DNA of 64,000 nt from Isoetes taiwanensis (GCA_021234155.1 JAJEKV010000132.1:1116001-1180000); one strand, 5' to 3'. Positions 35,317-45,849 are shown, counted from the stretch's first letter. Made by a program: numbers and translations. Notes: generated by a model not told the origin, from the letters alone.

Positions 35317-36461
35317 ATGGCCCGAACCAAACAGACTGCCCGAATAGTAGCGCCAGACGACTTCTCAGCGCCCAAGAGTGGGCTGCCCAACAGAAGGAAA
35401 GACAGGCTCAAGAGCAAGCCCGGCGAGAGCAACCTCTGGATGCAAATTTGAACGCCCAAGAGGAGGATCAGGAGCACCACGAAGAGGAGGAGCCGTCCAA
35501 GAAGTTGAGGAGCAGGAGAACCCTGGGAGCCAGGGTGATGGAGGGCAAAACGAGGAGGAGCAAGATGAAGAGATGACAGAAGAAATGGTGCAGAAGCTAA
35601 AGAAGAGAGAATTAAAAAGGAAGAGGAAGGAAGAGACGCTGGAGCGCAAGAGGAGAAAGGAGGAGTGCAAGAAGCGGAGAGAAGAGAAAGGAAAGGGCCC
35701 GGAGCTGCCGAAGAAACCCCGGCGAAAGATGAAAACAACACCGGCCAAAGGAGTCGTGATAGCAGAGCGGGAGCCCAAAAAGCCACCCTCATCCTCTGAC
35801 ACTGAGTCAGATGATGAGATAAGGGTTCCCCGCCCAGCTGAAGGCTCGGGACCTTCAAATGCAGGTGCCGAAGAGGAGGAGCCGGCAGTAGGAGGACCTC
35901 CTTACCCCAAATGGCCCTCGCCAAAGAAGCCGGCAGCAGATTCCAAGAAGCCCAAGCCAGCAAGAGAGTCATACGTACTCAAGCATGAGCAGGAGTACTG
36001 GGAGAAATTGAAGGAGTACAACCAGTACATGAAAAGGTACAAGGAGTACTCAAGGTGGTATTATGAGCAACACAAAGTCACGTACATGGAAGGAGGCAGG
36101 CCGTCCAAGAAGAACACCCTAAAGCCGCCCCCGGAAAGACCAGCACCACCGAAGAAGCCGATGAAGAGAAAGGCGGATTCTTACTTCGCGAGAGCTGCTC
36201 GGGAGATCCGCCATTTTCAGAGGAGCTACGGGCTGCTGATCCCACGAGCCGCCTTCGCGAGACACCCGCGAAATTTTGCAGGAATTTGACGACACCAAGA
36301 GAGTAACAGATGACATGTTACTCGCACTACAGGAGGCAGCAGAACAAAGGATAGTTCAACATTTTGAAGACTCTTTAGCATGTGCCCTCCATGCTAAAAG
36401 AGTGACTTGTATGCCTAAAGACATGAAACTCGCCAGATTCATTAAAAAGGAAGACTGCTAG
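35317..36461 (+). pseudogene. retroelement-encoded histone H3-like protein, copy A (frameshifted)
   Basis: The ATG at 35,317 begins M-ARTKQTAR, identical to residues 1-8 of mature histone H3. A long charged linker follows: Gln/Arg/Glu-rich (AAQQKERQAQEQARREQ), then Lys/Glu-rich (about 35,560-35,740), Pro/Lys-rich, and an aromatic block (KEYNQYMKRYKEY). The C-terminus is an H3 fold: REIRHFQRSYGLLI matches the alpha-N region, then ALQEAAE, FEDSLACALHAKRVT and MPKDMKLAR, with a stop at 36,461. By eye about 27 of the last 45 residues match canonical H3, including the Cys-110 and His-113 equivalents. Total is about 380 codons, against 136 in H3. At least three frameshifts occur (near codon 9, near 35,530 and near 36,270), so as read it is broken. 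The loop-1 length fits H3 rather than CENH3. The middle frame is open for 300 codons. Confidence 0.88.
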
Positions 36462-36561
36462 TCATGATAATGTGTAAAATTGTGAGTATCTAGATTGTAT
36501 TAAGGATATCTGCCTTTGGAATTGCCAACATCGGAGCAAAACTCAGTGTTTTTGGCCCCAC

Positions 36562-37037
36562 CCCTCACAGAGTGCGCCAGGACCCAATCCGAGATTTTCG
36601 GATTAGCCTCTCGCGCACTGTGTGAGTGGTCGACAATTGATCTTTGCCAAGACTTGGCCAAATGTAGAAAGTAAGGGCACAAATCCAACCTAACTCGTAG
36701 AGATAAGTAGGATTTGACCCTTAGATTGTAGAAATTGAGCCATCCTAGACCCAAACAGAGTCCCACCCCTCACAGAGTGCGCTAGGACCCAATCCGAGAT
36801 TTTCGAATTAGCCTCTCGCGCACTGTGTGAGTGGTCCACCCCTGATCTATGCCAAGACTTGTCCAAATGAAGAAAGTAAGGGAACAATCCGGCCTAACTC
36901 GTTGAGATAAGCAGGATTTGACCTTAGTTTGCAGAAATTGAGTCATCCTAGAGCCAAATGGAGCCCCACCCCTCATAGAGTGTGCCAGGACCCAATCCGA
37001 GAATTTCAGACTAGCCTCTCGCGCACTGTGTGAGTGG
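36562..37037. repeat. hairpin block downstream of the H3-like gene, element A (3 copies)
   Basis: Three units lie at 36,562-36,630, 36,766-36,834 and 36,970-37,037, spaced 204 bp. Each is a palindrome with arms CTCACAGAGTGCGC / GCGCACTGTGTGAG and inner arms AATCCGA / TCGGATT. Spacers between them are also homologous (CTAACTCG.GAGATAAG.AGGATTTGAC), so this is a tandem repeat of about 204 bp with a hairpin in each period. It sits between the H3-like gene and the promoter of the second gene. Confidence 0.88.
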
Positions 37038-37216
37038 TCACACCAAAATTAACCTAACTTGCCCCAGTTTTCTCCAAATTAGATGAAATTTGTTGCAATA
37101 GGATCCTTAGAATGCACTCTTTAATTTAGTTTGCCTATGAATTGCATAGCAGCACCTTAGAAGCATATATATATATATTCCCCAACCCAAAAATTTTCCA
37201 AAATTAGGATTTTGTC

Positions 37217-37224
37217 TATAAATA
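37217..37224 (+). promoter_or_regulatory. TATA box of element A gene 2
   Basis: TATAAATA lies 112 bp upstream of the ATG of gene 2. The homologous gene in B has the same TATAAATA at a similar distance, supporting a conserved internal promoter. Confidence 0.65.
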
Positions 37225-37335
37225 GGACCACAACCCTCATTTGCACCCTACCCATTTGCTCCTCAGTCCAAGGCAATTTTCCAGCTCCCAAAGGCGCTTT
37301 CCCATCTGTTTGACATCCCCAGCTGCTCTAGTATC

Positions 37336-37800
37336 ATGGCAACATCTGCATTTAGGCGATGGTACAACGCCATTGCTCATGTGGCTGAGGCCGACATCAA
37401 CTCAGTCTTCGCCGTCTTTCAGAAGGAGATTGATGTGGATGCTACTCCCTATTACCAGGAGATTATGGCTGAATTCCATGCCAAGATAGGACCTTCCCTA
37501 GTAGAACTCCCACCTTGCATAGGATACTTTCCAAGCATGGCCCTTCGTACAGCTCTGCAAGACATCCCTAAGATAGACAAGTACCTAGAAAACAAGGCTA
37601 GCCGCTTGCCTAATTATATGTGAGTATATGTAAATAGGAGGAGATACACCGCAGCTGTAGCAATTTTCCTATCCCATAGAGCCCAAACCCAGATAGGGGA
37701 ACCATCTGTCCAACCCCTAGACATTGAGCCTATGGCCATGGCAGCAGGTGAAGAAGAGCAGATGCTTCTGGAGTACGAGAGGGAGAATTTGCAAGGTTAA
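37336..37800 (+). pseudogene. element A gene 2, unknown protein (in-frame TGA)
   Basis: The ATG begins MATSAFRRWYNAIAHVAEAD, followed by EIMAEFHAKIGPSLVELPPC and IGYFPSMALRTALQDIPKID. One TGA at 37,621-37,623 interrupts an otherwise open frame of 155 codons that continues YTAAVAIFLSHRAQTQIGEP and ends YERENLQG at a TAA. Element B encodes clear homologues of all these blocks (AEFQARVGPSLVQVPPCIGY, LAIFLSQSAENPMG), so the gene is conserved in the lineage. I recognise no domain. The stop could be a true null mutation, or the gene may end there; the homology beyond it argues for the former. The B copy appears much longer. Confidence 0.6.
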
Positions 37801-40330
37801 ATTAATTTTCCAATATAGAGCAACAATTGCAGCTGCATTGATGTATGAAGGTAACTAATAGCTGAACAATATTCTTTAATTAGATTTTTTAGTGGTTTGG
37901 ACGTGATATGACATGTTGCAACGCATATTCAGTTGATTTGAACAATAGTTGTGGCTGGATCGATCTTTGAAGGTAATGAAAACATCTGCATGTTGTTTCT
38001 TTTGGTATTTTCTTCTGAATTTTAAATGGCCCAGATAAGAAAAAAAGCAACACAGTTTTACCTTTGTAAGAGTTGATTCAACATTTTGCACTTTTGTGCT
38101 ATATTATTTTGATGAAGATTAGTTTTTGAAAGAATGTTCCATATGGCCTTTGTCTTAACATATGTATAGTTTTCGAAAGAATGTTCCATATGGCCTTTGT
38201 CTTAACATAGGTATTCTGAACATAAAATAGCATTCTCAAACAATTTGCCTGCATGTGAAACACTAAAAAAATTTTCTATTCTGCTACCTGACAGTAATTA
38301 AAGTTAAATTATGCCATTGCTATTATTACAGTTCCAGTACCAAAAAGCCTTACAAATTTGCTGCCACACATTTCTAAGATGCCTCCAGTAGACACTCACT
38401 ATTGGTTTTTAGTTCTTTAGTTAGAAGAATTTAATCGACAACAAGGGAGGTTTCTTTCTGTAGCTGAAGGTTTTACTGAAGGGGTTTAGATATCACTAAT
38501 AGAAAGATAAGTGTTCATCTGGTTATTGCAGAGCAGATACTTTCCTGAATCCATCTAATAGTTCTATGGATTTCAAGGAAATTAAAGCGAAAGCAGAGGT
38601 AACTAACTTATTTTATTGTATGTACTCTTGATTTATCAATAGATGCTATTTTGCCAAGCAATATATGCCACTGTCATTTGTCAATTTCAGCAGTTCATTC
38701 CAAGGTAATGCTGCTTTTCATTGCATTTATTTTTTATATATCAATGTTCAATATAGATCCTAAAAACAAGGCCAAAAGTCCCTAAACCTAAAATGTGTAT
38801 TGACCTTGGAAGCTTGAGTGGAGAAATAACATGAGAAAAATTTATTTATTTACAAATAAACATCGGGCATGAATTATTTAGAGAAATCAAAAGGAATTGT
38901 TTGTTTACATCACGTGAACACTTGCTAATTAAAACTTATAGTAGACTAGACATATGACATAAGGTAGCCTACCTTAACCATGCATGGACAAACATAGAAC
39001 ATGTAATAGATGTTTGGCATCAAACCACCCCTTGATGCTCTTATTGATGTAAGAAACATGAAGATGATTAGATGAAAGTTTTCTCTCTTCATGTTTCCCT
39101 TGGCCATTGTTATACAATCATATACTATGCTAAATCATCATTACCCCCTTTTTTTTAAGTCTTCGTCAGAGCAATCCCCTTATTGGCATGGGACCTCAAC
39201 ATTTTTGAGATAACATTATAGGCCGTTTAGCTTTGTGTTCATGTATGTTTAATTGGCACAATGTGGCCAAGGCTTTCAAAGCATTTAGAGATAACGTTTT
39301 GGGCCATTTAGCTTTGTGTTCATGTATGTTTGATTGGCACAATGTAGTCATGGCTTTCACTTCAAATGGAAGTCAGATTAGCCAAATTTGCTTCAATGAG
39401 TATGGGTGCATATGGGCATTCTTCAAGTCTAAAATTTTAGTTAGTCATTTCTGATGGAAAAGCCAGATATCTATGCAACATTACATCTACCCACTCCATC
39501 TATATATCATTACATCTACCCTTTCCATAGAAGCACAACTAATGCCCGGCATCGCCGGGCACACGTCTCTAGTCATTTTTCTAATGCTACAGCCCTTTAA
39601 ATTTACAGAACTTAAAAGATTTGCGAGCTTCGCCTGTGCAGATATCCAAATCCAGATTCATCCAAAGCACCACAGTTACAACACCATAGCACTGTGATTG
39701 CTCAGACTTCTAATAAAGAAAAATAGAAACCTAGCTCCTGTATGTCAGGGGAAACACCTTTGCAAGCAGCATACGATGTGCCATGGCTAAAACAAAACAC
39801 AGATTTACAAATGACAAATTAAGTAAAGCATTTGGCTTACCTTCTTTTTATTGAACTACAGAGGCCTGTGAAAGTCAAGGCAGAGAGCACAAATTTGTAT
39901 TAATAAAAGAAGCTGCTATATCCAGGATTCTTTAAAAGAAATTGCAGCTTCTAGAGCCAGAGCTAGCCGCATGTTATCTTTCCTGCCCTAAAATGTCTGC
40001 TAGAGCAGAACCAGGTTTGCTGCTGCTGCTGCTTTGCAAAGCCAAATTTCTGATATATTTATCCCCATCTTGCTCCTCTTTTCGTTTCCAAATTACTTTG
40101 GGCATCACAAAATGGCTAATGCATCTCTCGTTGCAGCCGCTTTCCTATTCAAAATAGGTTGGGATATATCTAGAGCATCCATTGTTAGCATTTAAAATGG
40201 GGCAGATAGTAGGTTGTGGCAGATACTGAATGGGGCAATCGAGTCTGCTCAAGTTTTGTTCATAATTGAATCGATGGGTTCAATCCATTCTGGTTTGCTC
40301 CATTCTCAAAGGCAAGAAAAAACAGCCATT
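37801..40330. other. AT-rich region with exon-like fragments
   Basis: Sequence right of element A has no homology to B. Short coding-like pieces flanked by splice-like signals occur near 38,330-38,605, for example ...TTACAG then VPVPKSLTNLLPHISKMPPV, and SNSSMDFKEIKAKAE before GTAACT. They may be exons of a host gene or gene fragments carried by a transposon; no family is recognised. The rest holds no supported gene. Confidence 0.35.
39220..39365. repeat. direct duplication of about 65-80 bp
   Basis: TTTAGCTTTGTGTTCATGTATG, then TT.ATTGGCACAATGT and GGCTTTCA, occurs twice about 80 bp apart with a few mismatches. No function is suggested. Confidence 0.8.
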
Positions 40331-40517
40331 CAACAACGAAATGTTGTCGCTTAACGACGCCGCGATTGCGATGTGCTTAACGACGACAGCGGGACGTATA
40401 ACAACATGCCGACGTCGTTATAGGCGTCGTTGAACGACTTTTAGTCGACGTTTATCGACGGCTAAACGACGTCAGACGTCGTTATAGACGTCGATATGGC
40501 ACAATACTTTTGTAGTG
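40330..40517. mobile_element. right terminus of a CACTA (En/Spm) DNA transposon
   Basis: The segment ends CTTTTGTAGTG, the reverse complement of CACTACAAAAG, the hallmark end of plant CACTA elements. The preceding 180 bp are packed with ACGACG/CGTCGT motifs in both orientations (CGACGTCGTTATAGGCGTCG, TTAGTCGACGTTTATCGACG), as in subterminal repeat regions that bind the transposase. The next three bases, TAC, would be one target copy. No matching left end was found in the window, so the element is a fragment or its other end was lost. Confidence 0.72.
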
Positions 40518-40520
40518 TAC

Positions 40521-41344
40521 CCTGATCAAACTTATCCAAATGATACTTGCGTATTGTATCCTGCTGAGAAATCATTGAAGTTATATTTTAAAAAATGTGT
40601 CTTATTGAATTATTTTCATCTTACTGTGGTTGAAGATACATTGCAGACATTAACCAATTAAACTAGAGTGGTGTTTACCTAAATTGCAACTAACACGTTA
40701 CATGTAGATGTACTTGATATCTAGGTATATGATAGTCATTGTTGTTGAGACGCACTGTTGTGGAAGATTAAAATTTATTAGTCATCACAGCCATCTTTAT
40801 GAGCAGAATAAGGCACATACCCAATGGCCATGGCACGCCACGAATGCAAGACACATGTCTACACTATAAACATGTGAAACACCACGAGAGAGTTAAAATA
40901 CCAAGCGAACTATTTAAATTCACTATGCTAATTCACATCTATTATGAATTTCAGGCTATAGTTGAAGATTCATTTAAACAAGTTGGCTCAATATTAGCTT
41001 GATTGCAGTTTACATCTCTCGCCTCAGTGCAATTATTATTGTCAAACATGAAACTCCAAATCCCATGGCAATACTCTTTCATCAGTCCAAAGTCCAATGT
41101 TCACAAGCAACTCCAAATCCCATGATCTATATAGTGCCCAACTTATAAGCACATGCCCGAAGCTCCTAGGAAATTATTCTATTGTGAATTGCAAGGAATT
41201 GTGGAATCATGCTAGAATTAGACATCCAATTCTAGGTAGAATTTGGCTTCCTAACATTCGTTGTATTACCATCTGGATTATATGCTAAAGTTTTTAATAA
41301 TATACCCTGGATTTTAAACATGCGACTCTAGTGTGTCTTGCTAT
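40521..41344. other. intergenic, no gene recognised
   Basis: AT-rich sequence between the CACTA terminus and the minisatellite. Short ORFs at 40,799-41,288 show no family features. Confidence 0.5.
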
Positions 41345-42180
41345 AACCAGACATGTGTCACATGTTTGAGCCACCTTGGCATGTTGGAGCCTAGGTGGCA
41401 TGTAGGGGCCCGCGTGGCATGTTTGAGCCACCTTGGCATGTTGGAGCCCGCGTGGCATGTTTGAGACACCTTGGCATGTTTGAGCCTAGGTGACATGTTG
41501 GAGCCCACATGGCATGTGAGCCTAGGTGGCATGTTGGAGCCTAGGTGGTATGTTGGAGCCCATGTGGCATGTTTGAGCCACCTTGGAATGTTGGAGCCTA
41601 GGTGGCATGCAGGAGCCCGCGTGACATTTTTGAACCACCTTAGCATGTTGGAGCTCGCGTGGCATACACCTTGGCATGTTTGAGCCTAGGTGGCATGTTG
41701 GAGCATAGGTGGCATGTTTGAGCCACCTTGGCAAAGGTGGCATTTGAGCCACCTTGGCATGTTTGAGCCTTGGTGGCATGTTGGTGCCTAGGCGGCATGC
41801 TTGATCCAGCTTGGGTTGGAGCCTAGGTGGCATGTTGGAGCCCACATGGCATGTTTGAGCCACCTTGACATGTTGGAGCCTAGGTGGCATGAAGCCCACG
41901 TGGCATGTTTGAGCCACCTTGGCATGTTTGAGCCTAGGTGTCATGTTGAAGCCTAGGTGGCATGTTTGAGGCACGTTGGCATGTCGAAGTGGCATGTTGG
42001 AGCCCACGTGCCATGTTGGAGCCTATAGGTGGCATATAGGAGCTCGCATGGCATATTTGAGCCACCTTGGCATGTTTGAGCCTAGGTGGCATGTTGGTGC
42101 CTAGGTGGCATGCTTGAGCCACCTTGGCATGTTGGCACCTAAGTGGCATGTTGGAGCCCACGTGGCATGTTTGAGCCACG
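41345..42180. repeat. 19-bp minisatellite, about 40 copies
   Basis: Two alternating monomers of 19 bp, GGCATGTTGGAGCCTAGGT and GGCATGTTTGAGCCACCTT, run for about 840 bp with point variants and some partial units. Many positions pair the two monomers as GCCTAGGTGGC and GCCACCTTGGC, so each dimer holds short palindromes. Open frames across the array on the minus strand (Cys-His-Leu/Val-Gly-Ser-Asn-Met repeats) follow from the repeat and the lack of stops, not from coding. Confidence 0.92.
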
Positions 42181-42259
42181 TTGGATCTAACCGTTGAAGT
42201 TATTTTTCACGAATGTTAAAACAATACGATACATTCCCAAAGTTGAGCACACAAACAAT

Positions 42260-42960
42260 ATTCCAGGTGGTGGTGCTTTGCTTAAGAAATAGCCCAAAAA
42301 AACCATACTTCCTTAAGAAATAGCTACGTAAAAACTACACCACTTCAGAAAACCACACTTCTGTAAAAACAACCACTTAAAAACCACACCTCAAAAAACC
42401 ATACTTACTTTAAAAAACAGCTACTTAAAAACTATACCTAATTATATAAACCACACCTAAAAAAATCATATTTCCTTAAAAATAGCTTCTTAAAAACTAC
42501 ACCTAGTTATAAACTACACCACTTCAGAAAACCATACTTCATTAAAAAAATAGCCACTTAAAAACTACACCCGCTTATAAACCACACTTCAAAAAACCAT
42601 ACTTCTTTAAAAAACAACTATTTAAAAACTACACCCATTTATAAACGACGCCTCAAAAAACAACACCTCGATTAAAAAAAACAAGCACTTAAAAACCATA
42701 CTTCCTTAAAAAACCACTTAAAAACTATACCTCCTTATAAACCACACTTATAAAAAAATGACTACTTAAAAACTACACCTAGTTATAAACTACACCTTAA
42801 AAAAACGACGCCTTCTTAAAAACAACACCCCCTCAAAAAAATAAGCAACACTTCTCTCAAAAAAATGACATCTCAAAAAAAGACCACACCTTCAAAAAAA
42901 AAAAAAAAACTATAGCTCCATAAAAAAAACTACACCGTCTCCTTAATAAACCACACCTCC
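42260..42960. repeat. degenerate A/C-rich tandem repeat (about 65-bp period)
   Basis: Units such as CCATACTTCCTTAAAAA, AGC.ACTTAAAAACTACACC and AGTTATAAACCACACCTCAA repeat about ten times with variation. The plus strand is nearly devoid of G over 700 bp, an extreme strand asymmetry. It begins shortly after the minisatellite ends. No coding content. Confidence 0.85.
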
Positions 42961-43697
42961 ACATAACCACATGTTCGGCCTTTTTGTTACTGTTGTTTTT
43001 AGGTGTGGACCCATAATTGGGGTTGTTGTGTAGGAGCATTTTTCATTCAAGGGATGACATCGATGAATATTCTTTGCAACTGGGATGACGAGCTCAGATC
43101 AGACACGAAGGTCAACTATAGTAGCAGCATCTCAAGGAACTCCGAAGTCAACCAGAACGAGGAATATGCAGCAAAACCGAAGAATCAAATGCGATAGAAG
43201 GAGGGAAAATCCTAAAGGAGTATAAACATTTAAGTATATTCTCTTATATAAATTAGAAAAGTGGATGAGTTGAAATTTCAATGTAAGCATGTATATGCCT
43301 ATTGTATATCTCGGGTGCTCACACATATAGTGTAGAAACACAAGTTTAGAGTCATCTTTTAGGGGTTTAACATTTAGATCAAGGGTCTCCATCACTTCAA
43401 CTGCCAAAGGATGAAACAAAGAAGCATATAGCTATAGCCCAAGGTCAAGTTTTTGAATGGAAGAGCAAGTACGATGGAGAAACGACCAAAGCCCAAGCAA
43501 AGCTTCGACTCCAAACACTTTGGGAAGCGGCCTCACGTAGAAGACCGCTTGTCCAGCACAATGTCAGGATGAGAGACGCCGCCGGTCGTGTCAAGGCCAT
43601 TAGCGCTGCACCATCTAGATTTTGCATGATGGCATCTTTTGGATGTAACTCTACCGCCTGTGGCAGCAACAATCTTATGGCACGTGTCCTCAACAAC
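42961..43697. other. left flank of element B: remnant of older element C
   Basis: Sequence right of the A/C repeat up to the B target site. A frame around 43,447-43,697 (FEWKSKYDGETTKAQAKLRL then QTLWEAASRRRPLVQHNVRM) appears to resume after B in AYIFRNCGHDLKRE at about 57,070, so B probably landed in a coding remnant. The protein is not recognised. An ORF at 43,003-43,197 is unassigned. Confidence 0.4.
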
Positions 43698-45373
43698 TGT
43701 GACGTTCCGGCCTGATATCGCCCGGGGCGTATCCGCGTCTTTGCCTGCATCACGCCGCGTACCGCCACTCCTCCGGTGGCGTTATGCGCTAAGCGTGTAG
43801 CCAGGTGAGTAGCCCTAGGGGGCAACTTGCCAGAAATATGTGCAACTATTAATGTGCACATTTTCCAATGTACACATTAATGTGGGCACACATTTACAAG
43901 TGGACACTTCATGCCAAGTGGGCCACACCCATAGGTGCAATTAATGTGCACATTTTCCAATGTACACATTAATGTGGGCACACATTTCCATGTGTGCACA
44001 TTTGGCCACCTAGCCCTTAAAGGCAAGTGGGCCCATTTCCAATTATCCCACATGCCAAAGGGGATAATTGGAAACCCTAACCAACCCCTTGTCTATATAG
44101 GGTAGGAAACCCTAACTAGCCCAATTTTTGATTTTAGGGCTTTAGAACTGTTTTTGGCTGCCTCAACAAATAAAACCGCCTCCCCCTTCTGCACGGGAGA
44201 ATTGCATCCTTAGTTCCCCTTGATTCGAGCGTCTCAGCAGGATGGTCGAGCTCAGGTCAGGAGGAGCCCCTCAAGGATCAGGTATTTGGCCAATTAGATA
44301 GTCTAAACCCTATTTTAGGCATAGAATCAATGGGTTTAGCCTATTAGATTGGCCATGGCAGCTCCCTCTAGATCTCGAGATAGCGATTCTAACTAAAGAA
44401 CCTAACTCTATGTTGTAGATTAGATCTAGTTCTTTAGTTCTCTGTGAAATATATGGATGATGTATCTCTATGAGCTCCTTGTATTGGGAAGGGGGTAGAG
44501 ACCTAAAGCTTTGTAGTTGATGCTCCTAGAGTAGCCTCTCTAGCACACACCGTAGATCGGCTGTGCACAAGAGCCACCACACGGGATGTGGGTGAAGGGG
44601 CCGACCGGGCCGAGAAGGAGGTTCATGTCCTGACTCTTGAGCGATCCCTCTGGTGTGTAAAAGCCTACCGGGGGATCATTGTGACTAGGTCCAATGGCTT
44701 GCCAGCTGCGTGTGGGGCAAGGCATGGGCTCGACACCGTGAAGTGGTGTTCACTTTCCGATGGGTTCAGTCGAATACGGGCGGTGGCCCTCCAGTCACCT
44801 TGAGTCGGCATGTAGATCTCCCTCGGAGGGAGTGATCCCTACCTGCCCCATCGGGCTGGGAAGATGAACCCGGGAGTAGCCCCTTTGGCTATGCATCCGG
44901 CCCGGGCTGATCGTCCCCGACACTTTTCCCCAGACCACTGCAAGGTGTGCACAGGAGGGGGCGGATGGAGTGGACAACCCTAAGCCATGTTCATATGCCA
45001 GGTAAATCCATTGCCATGAATTACATGCAATGAACTCTGAGACCCAAGCCGTCGGTCATCCCCTTGAGTCCCGAGCCTTGGGTAGGATCCCCTATGTGAT
45101 GTGCTGATCTTGTCTATGCGGATATGTGGGAGGACCATCCTTCGTGATGGTCATATGATGTTGATGTATGTGCTACCGACATGTATGTTTACGCTTCAGA
45201 CTAGGTAGGCCCCGAGGGAGGCGGTGCAATGACCCTTCCACTCTTCCCAATTTGGAACCCGTCCGCGGTTGCGGTGTCATGTGGAGGGCCCCAGATAGTA
45301 TGGAGCTGGTATGGGGATGAACTCTGTTTGTATCACGAAGAGGGCTTCCATTATCTGAGTAGGGGACGTCACA
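43698..45373 (+). mobile_element. 5' LTR of element B
   Basis: It starts TGTGACGTTCC and ends GGGGACGTCACA, with perfect 8-bp inverted ends (TGTGACGT / ACGTCACA). Near its left end a block of about 47 bp (TTAATGTGCACATTTTCC then AATGTACACATTAATGTGGG) is repeated at about 43,847 and 43,941. A TATA-like CTATATAGGG follows at about 44,092. The preceding five bases, 43,693-43,697, are ACAAC, the target duplication. Confidence 0.92.
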
Positions 45374-45374
45374 G

Positions 45375-45386
45375 TGGTATCGAGCT
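45375..45386 (+). other. primer-binding site of element B
   Basis: TGGTATCGAGCT follows the LTR after one base. It is TGGTATCAGAGC with the CAG read as CG, so it is an initiator-Met tRNA site, with one apparent base loss at a CAG. Confidence 0.82.
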
Positions 45387-45582
45387 ATGTTCTTGGAGAC
45401 CAAGAGCAAAGCAGCAGCCATGTTCCCAGTAGCACTAACTTGATAGGATCCTCAAACCTCGAAAAATGAGAAATTTTTTTTTTCTCATTTTTGTAGTTTA
45501 TCTGCTAAGCTAGTAACGGTTAAAATGAATAGAAATGTAAAAAGATTAAAAAAAAAAAAATTAATGAGCCAACATCCGTAGG

Positions 45583-45849
45583 GGTGGTCTCACCGCGTCG
45601 GCCCGGACAATTCCTACATTCTAGAAATCGGTCGGGCCTTCTTGCAACGTAGAGACATTCAAATTTTGACACCAAAAAAAAGTTGTAAATTACAGTAAAA
45701 TACCTTGATAATTCTAATTTTAAGCTAAGAATTAGTAGATTTAGCATGTTACGTGTTAATTTAATAGTGGGCCCCACCATGTCTCACACGTCGCGCCAGG
45801 ACAGGTTTCTAGATTCTAGGAATCGGGCTGGGCGCAACGTGTGAGACCT
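45583..45849. repeat. hairpin block upstream of the H3-like gene, element B (2 copies)
   Basis: Units lie at 45,583-45,656 and 45,780-45,849. The better one has arms GTCTCACACGTCGCGCC and GGGCGCAACGTGTGAGAC with an inner palindrome TTTCTAGA/TTCTAGGAA. It occupies the same place as the hairpins of A and has the same overall form but different arm bases. Spacing is about 197 bp. Confidence 0.82.

Larger units (their letters stand above)
30589..37860 (+). mobile_element. LTR retrotransposon A (truncated, H3-carrying Ty3/gypsy-related lineage)
   Basis: It has a 5' LTR (TGTGACGT...ACGTCACA), an initiator-Met tRNA primer-binding site, two hairpins, a histone H3-like gene, three more hairpins, a TATA box and a second gene that is homologous to one in element B. 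After about 37,860 similarity to B stops and no gag-pol, PPT or 3' LTR of this family is found. So A is either 3'-truncated or the first part of a deleted copy. A LINE is inserted between the second hairpin and the H3 gene. Assignment to Ty3/gypsy rests on homology of LTR ends, PBS and genes to B, whose pol is recognisable. Confidence 0.8.

Noticed and set aside
35310-35972. A 220-codon minus-strand ORF rich in Leu/Ser/Ala
   Set aside because: It is the reverse shadow of the Lys/Glu/Pro-rich linker of the H3-like gene; no family features.
35970-36075. HMG-box in the H3-like linker
   Set aside because: The aromatic and Lys-rich block only loosely resembles an HMG box; the defining pattern is not complete.
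35378-36289. Start of the H3-like ORF at 35,378
   Set aside because: The codon there is GTG; the ATG at 35,317 gives the H3 tail and matches the start of copy B.
41345-42180. CRISPR-like array
   Set aside because: The repeats are contiguous 19-bp monomers with no unique spacers, in a eukaryotic window.
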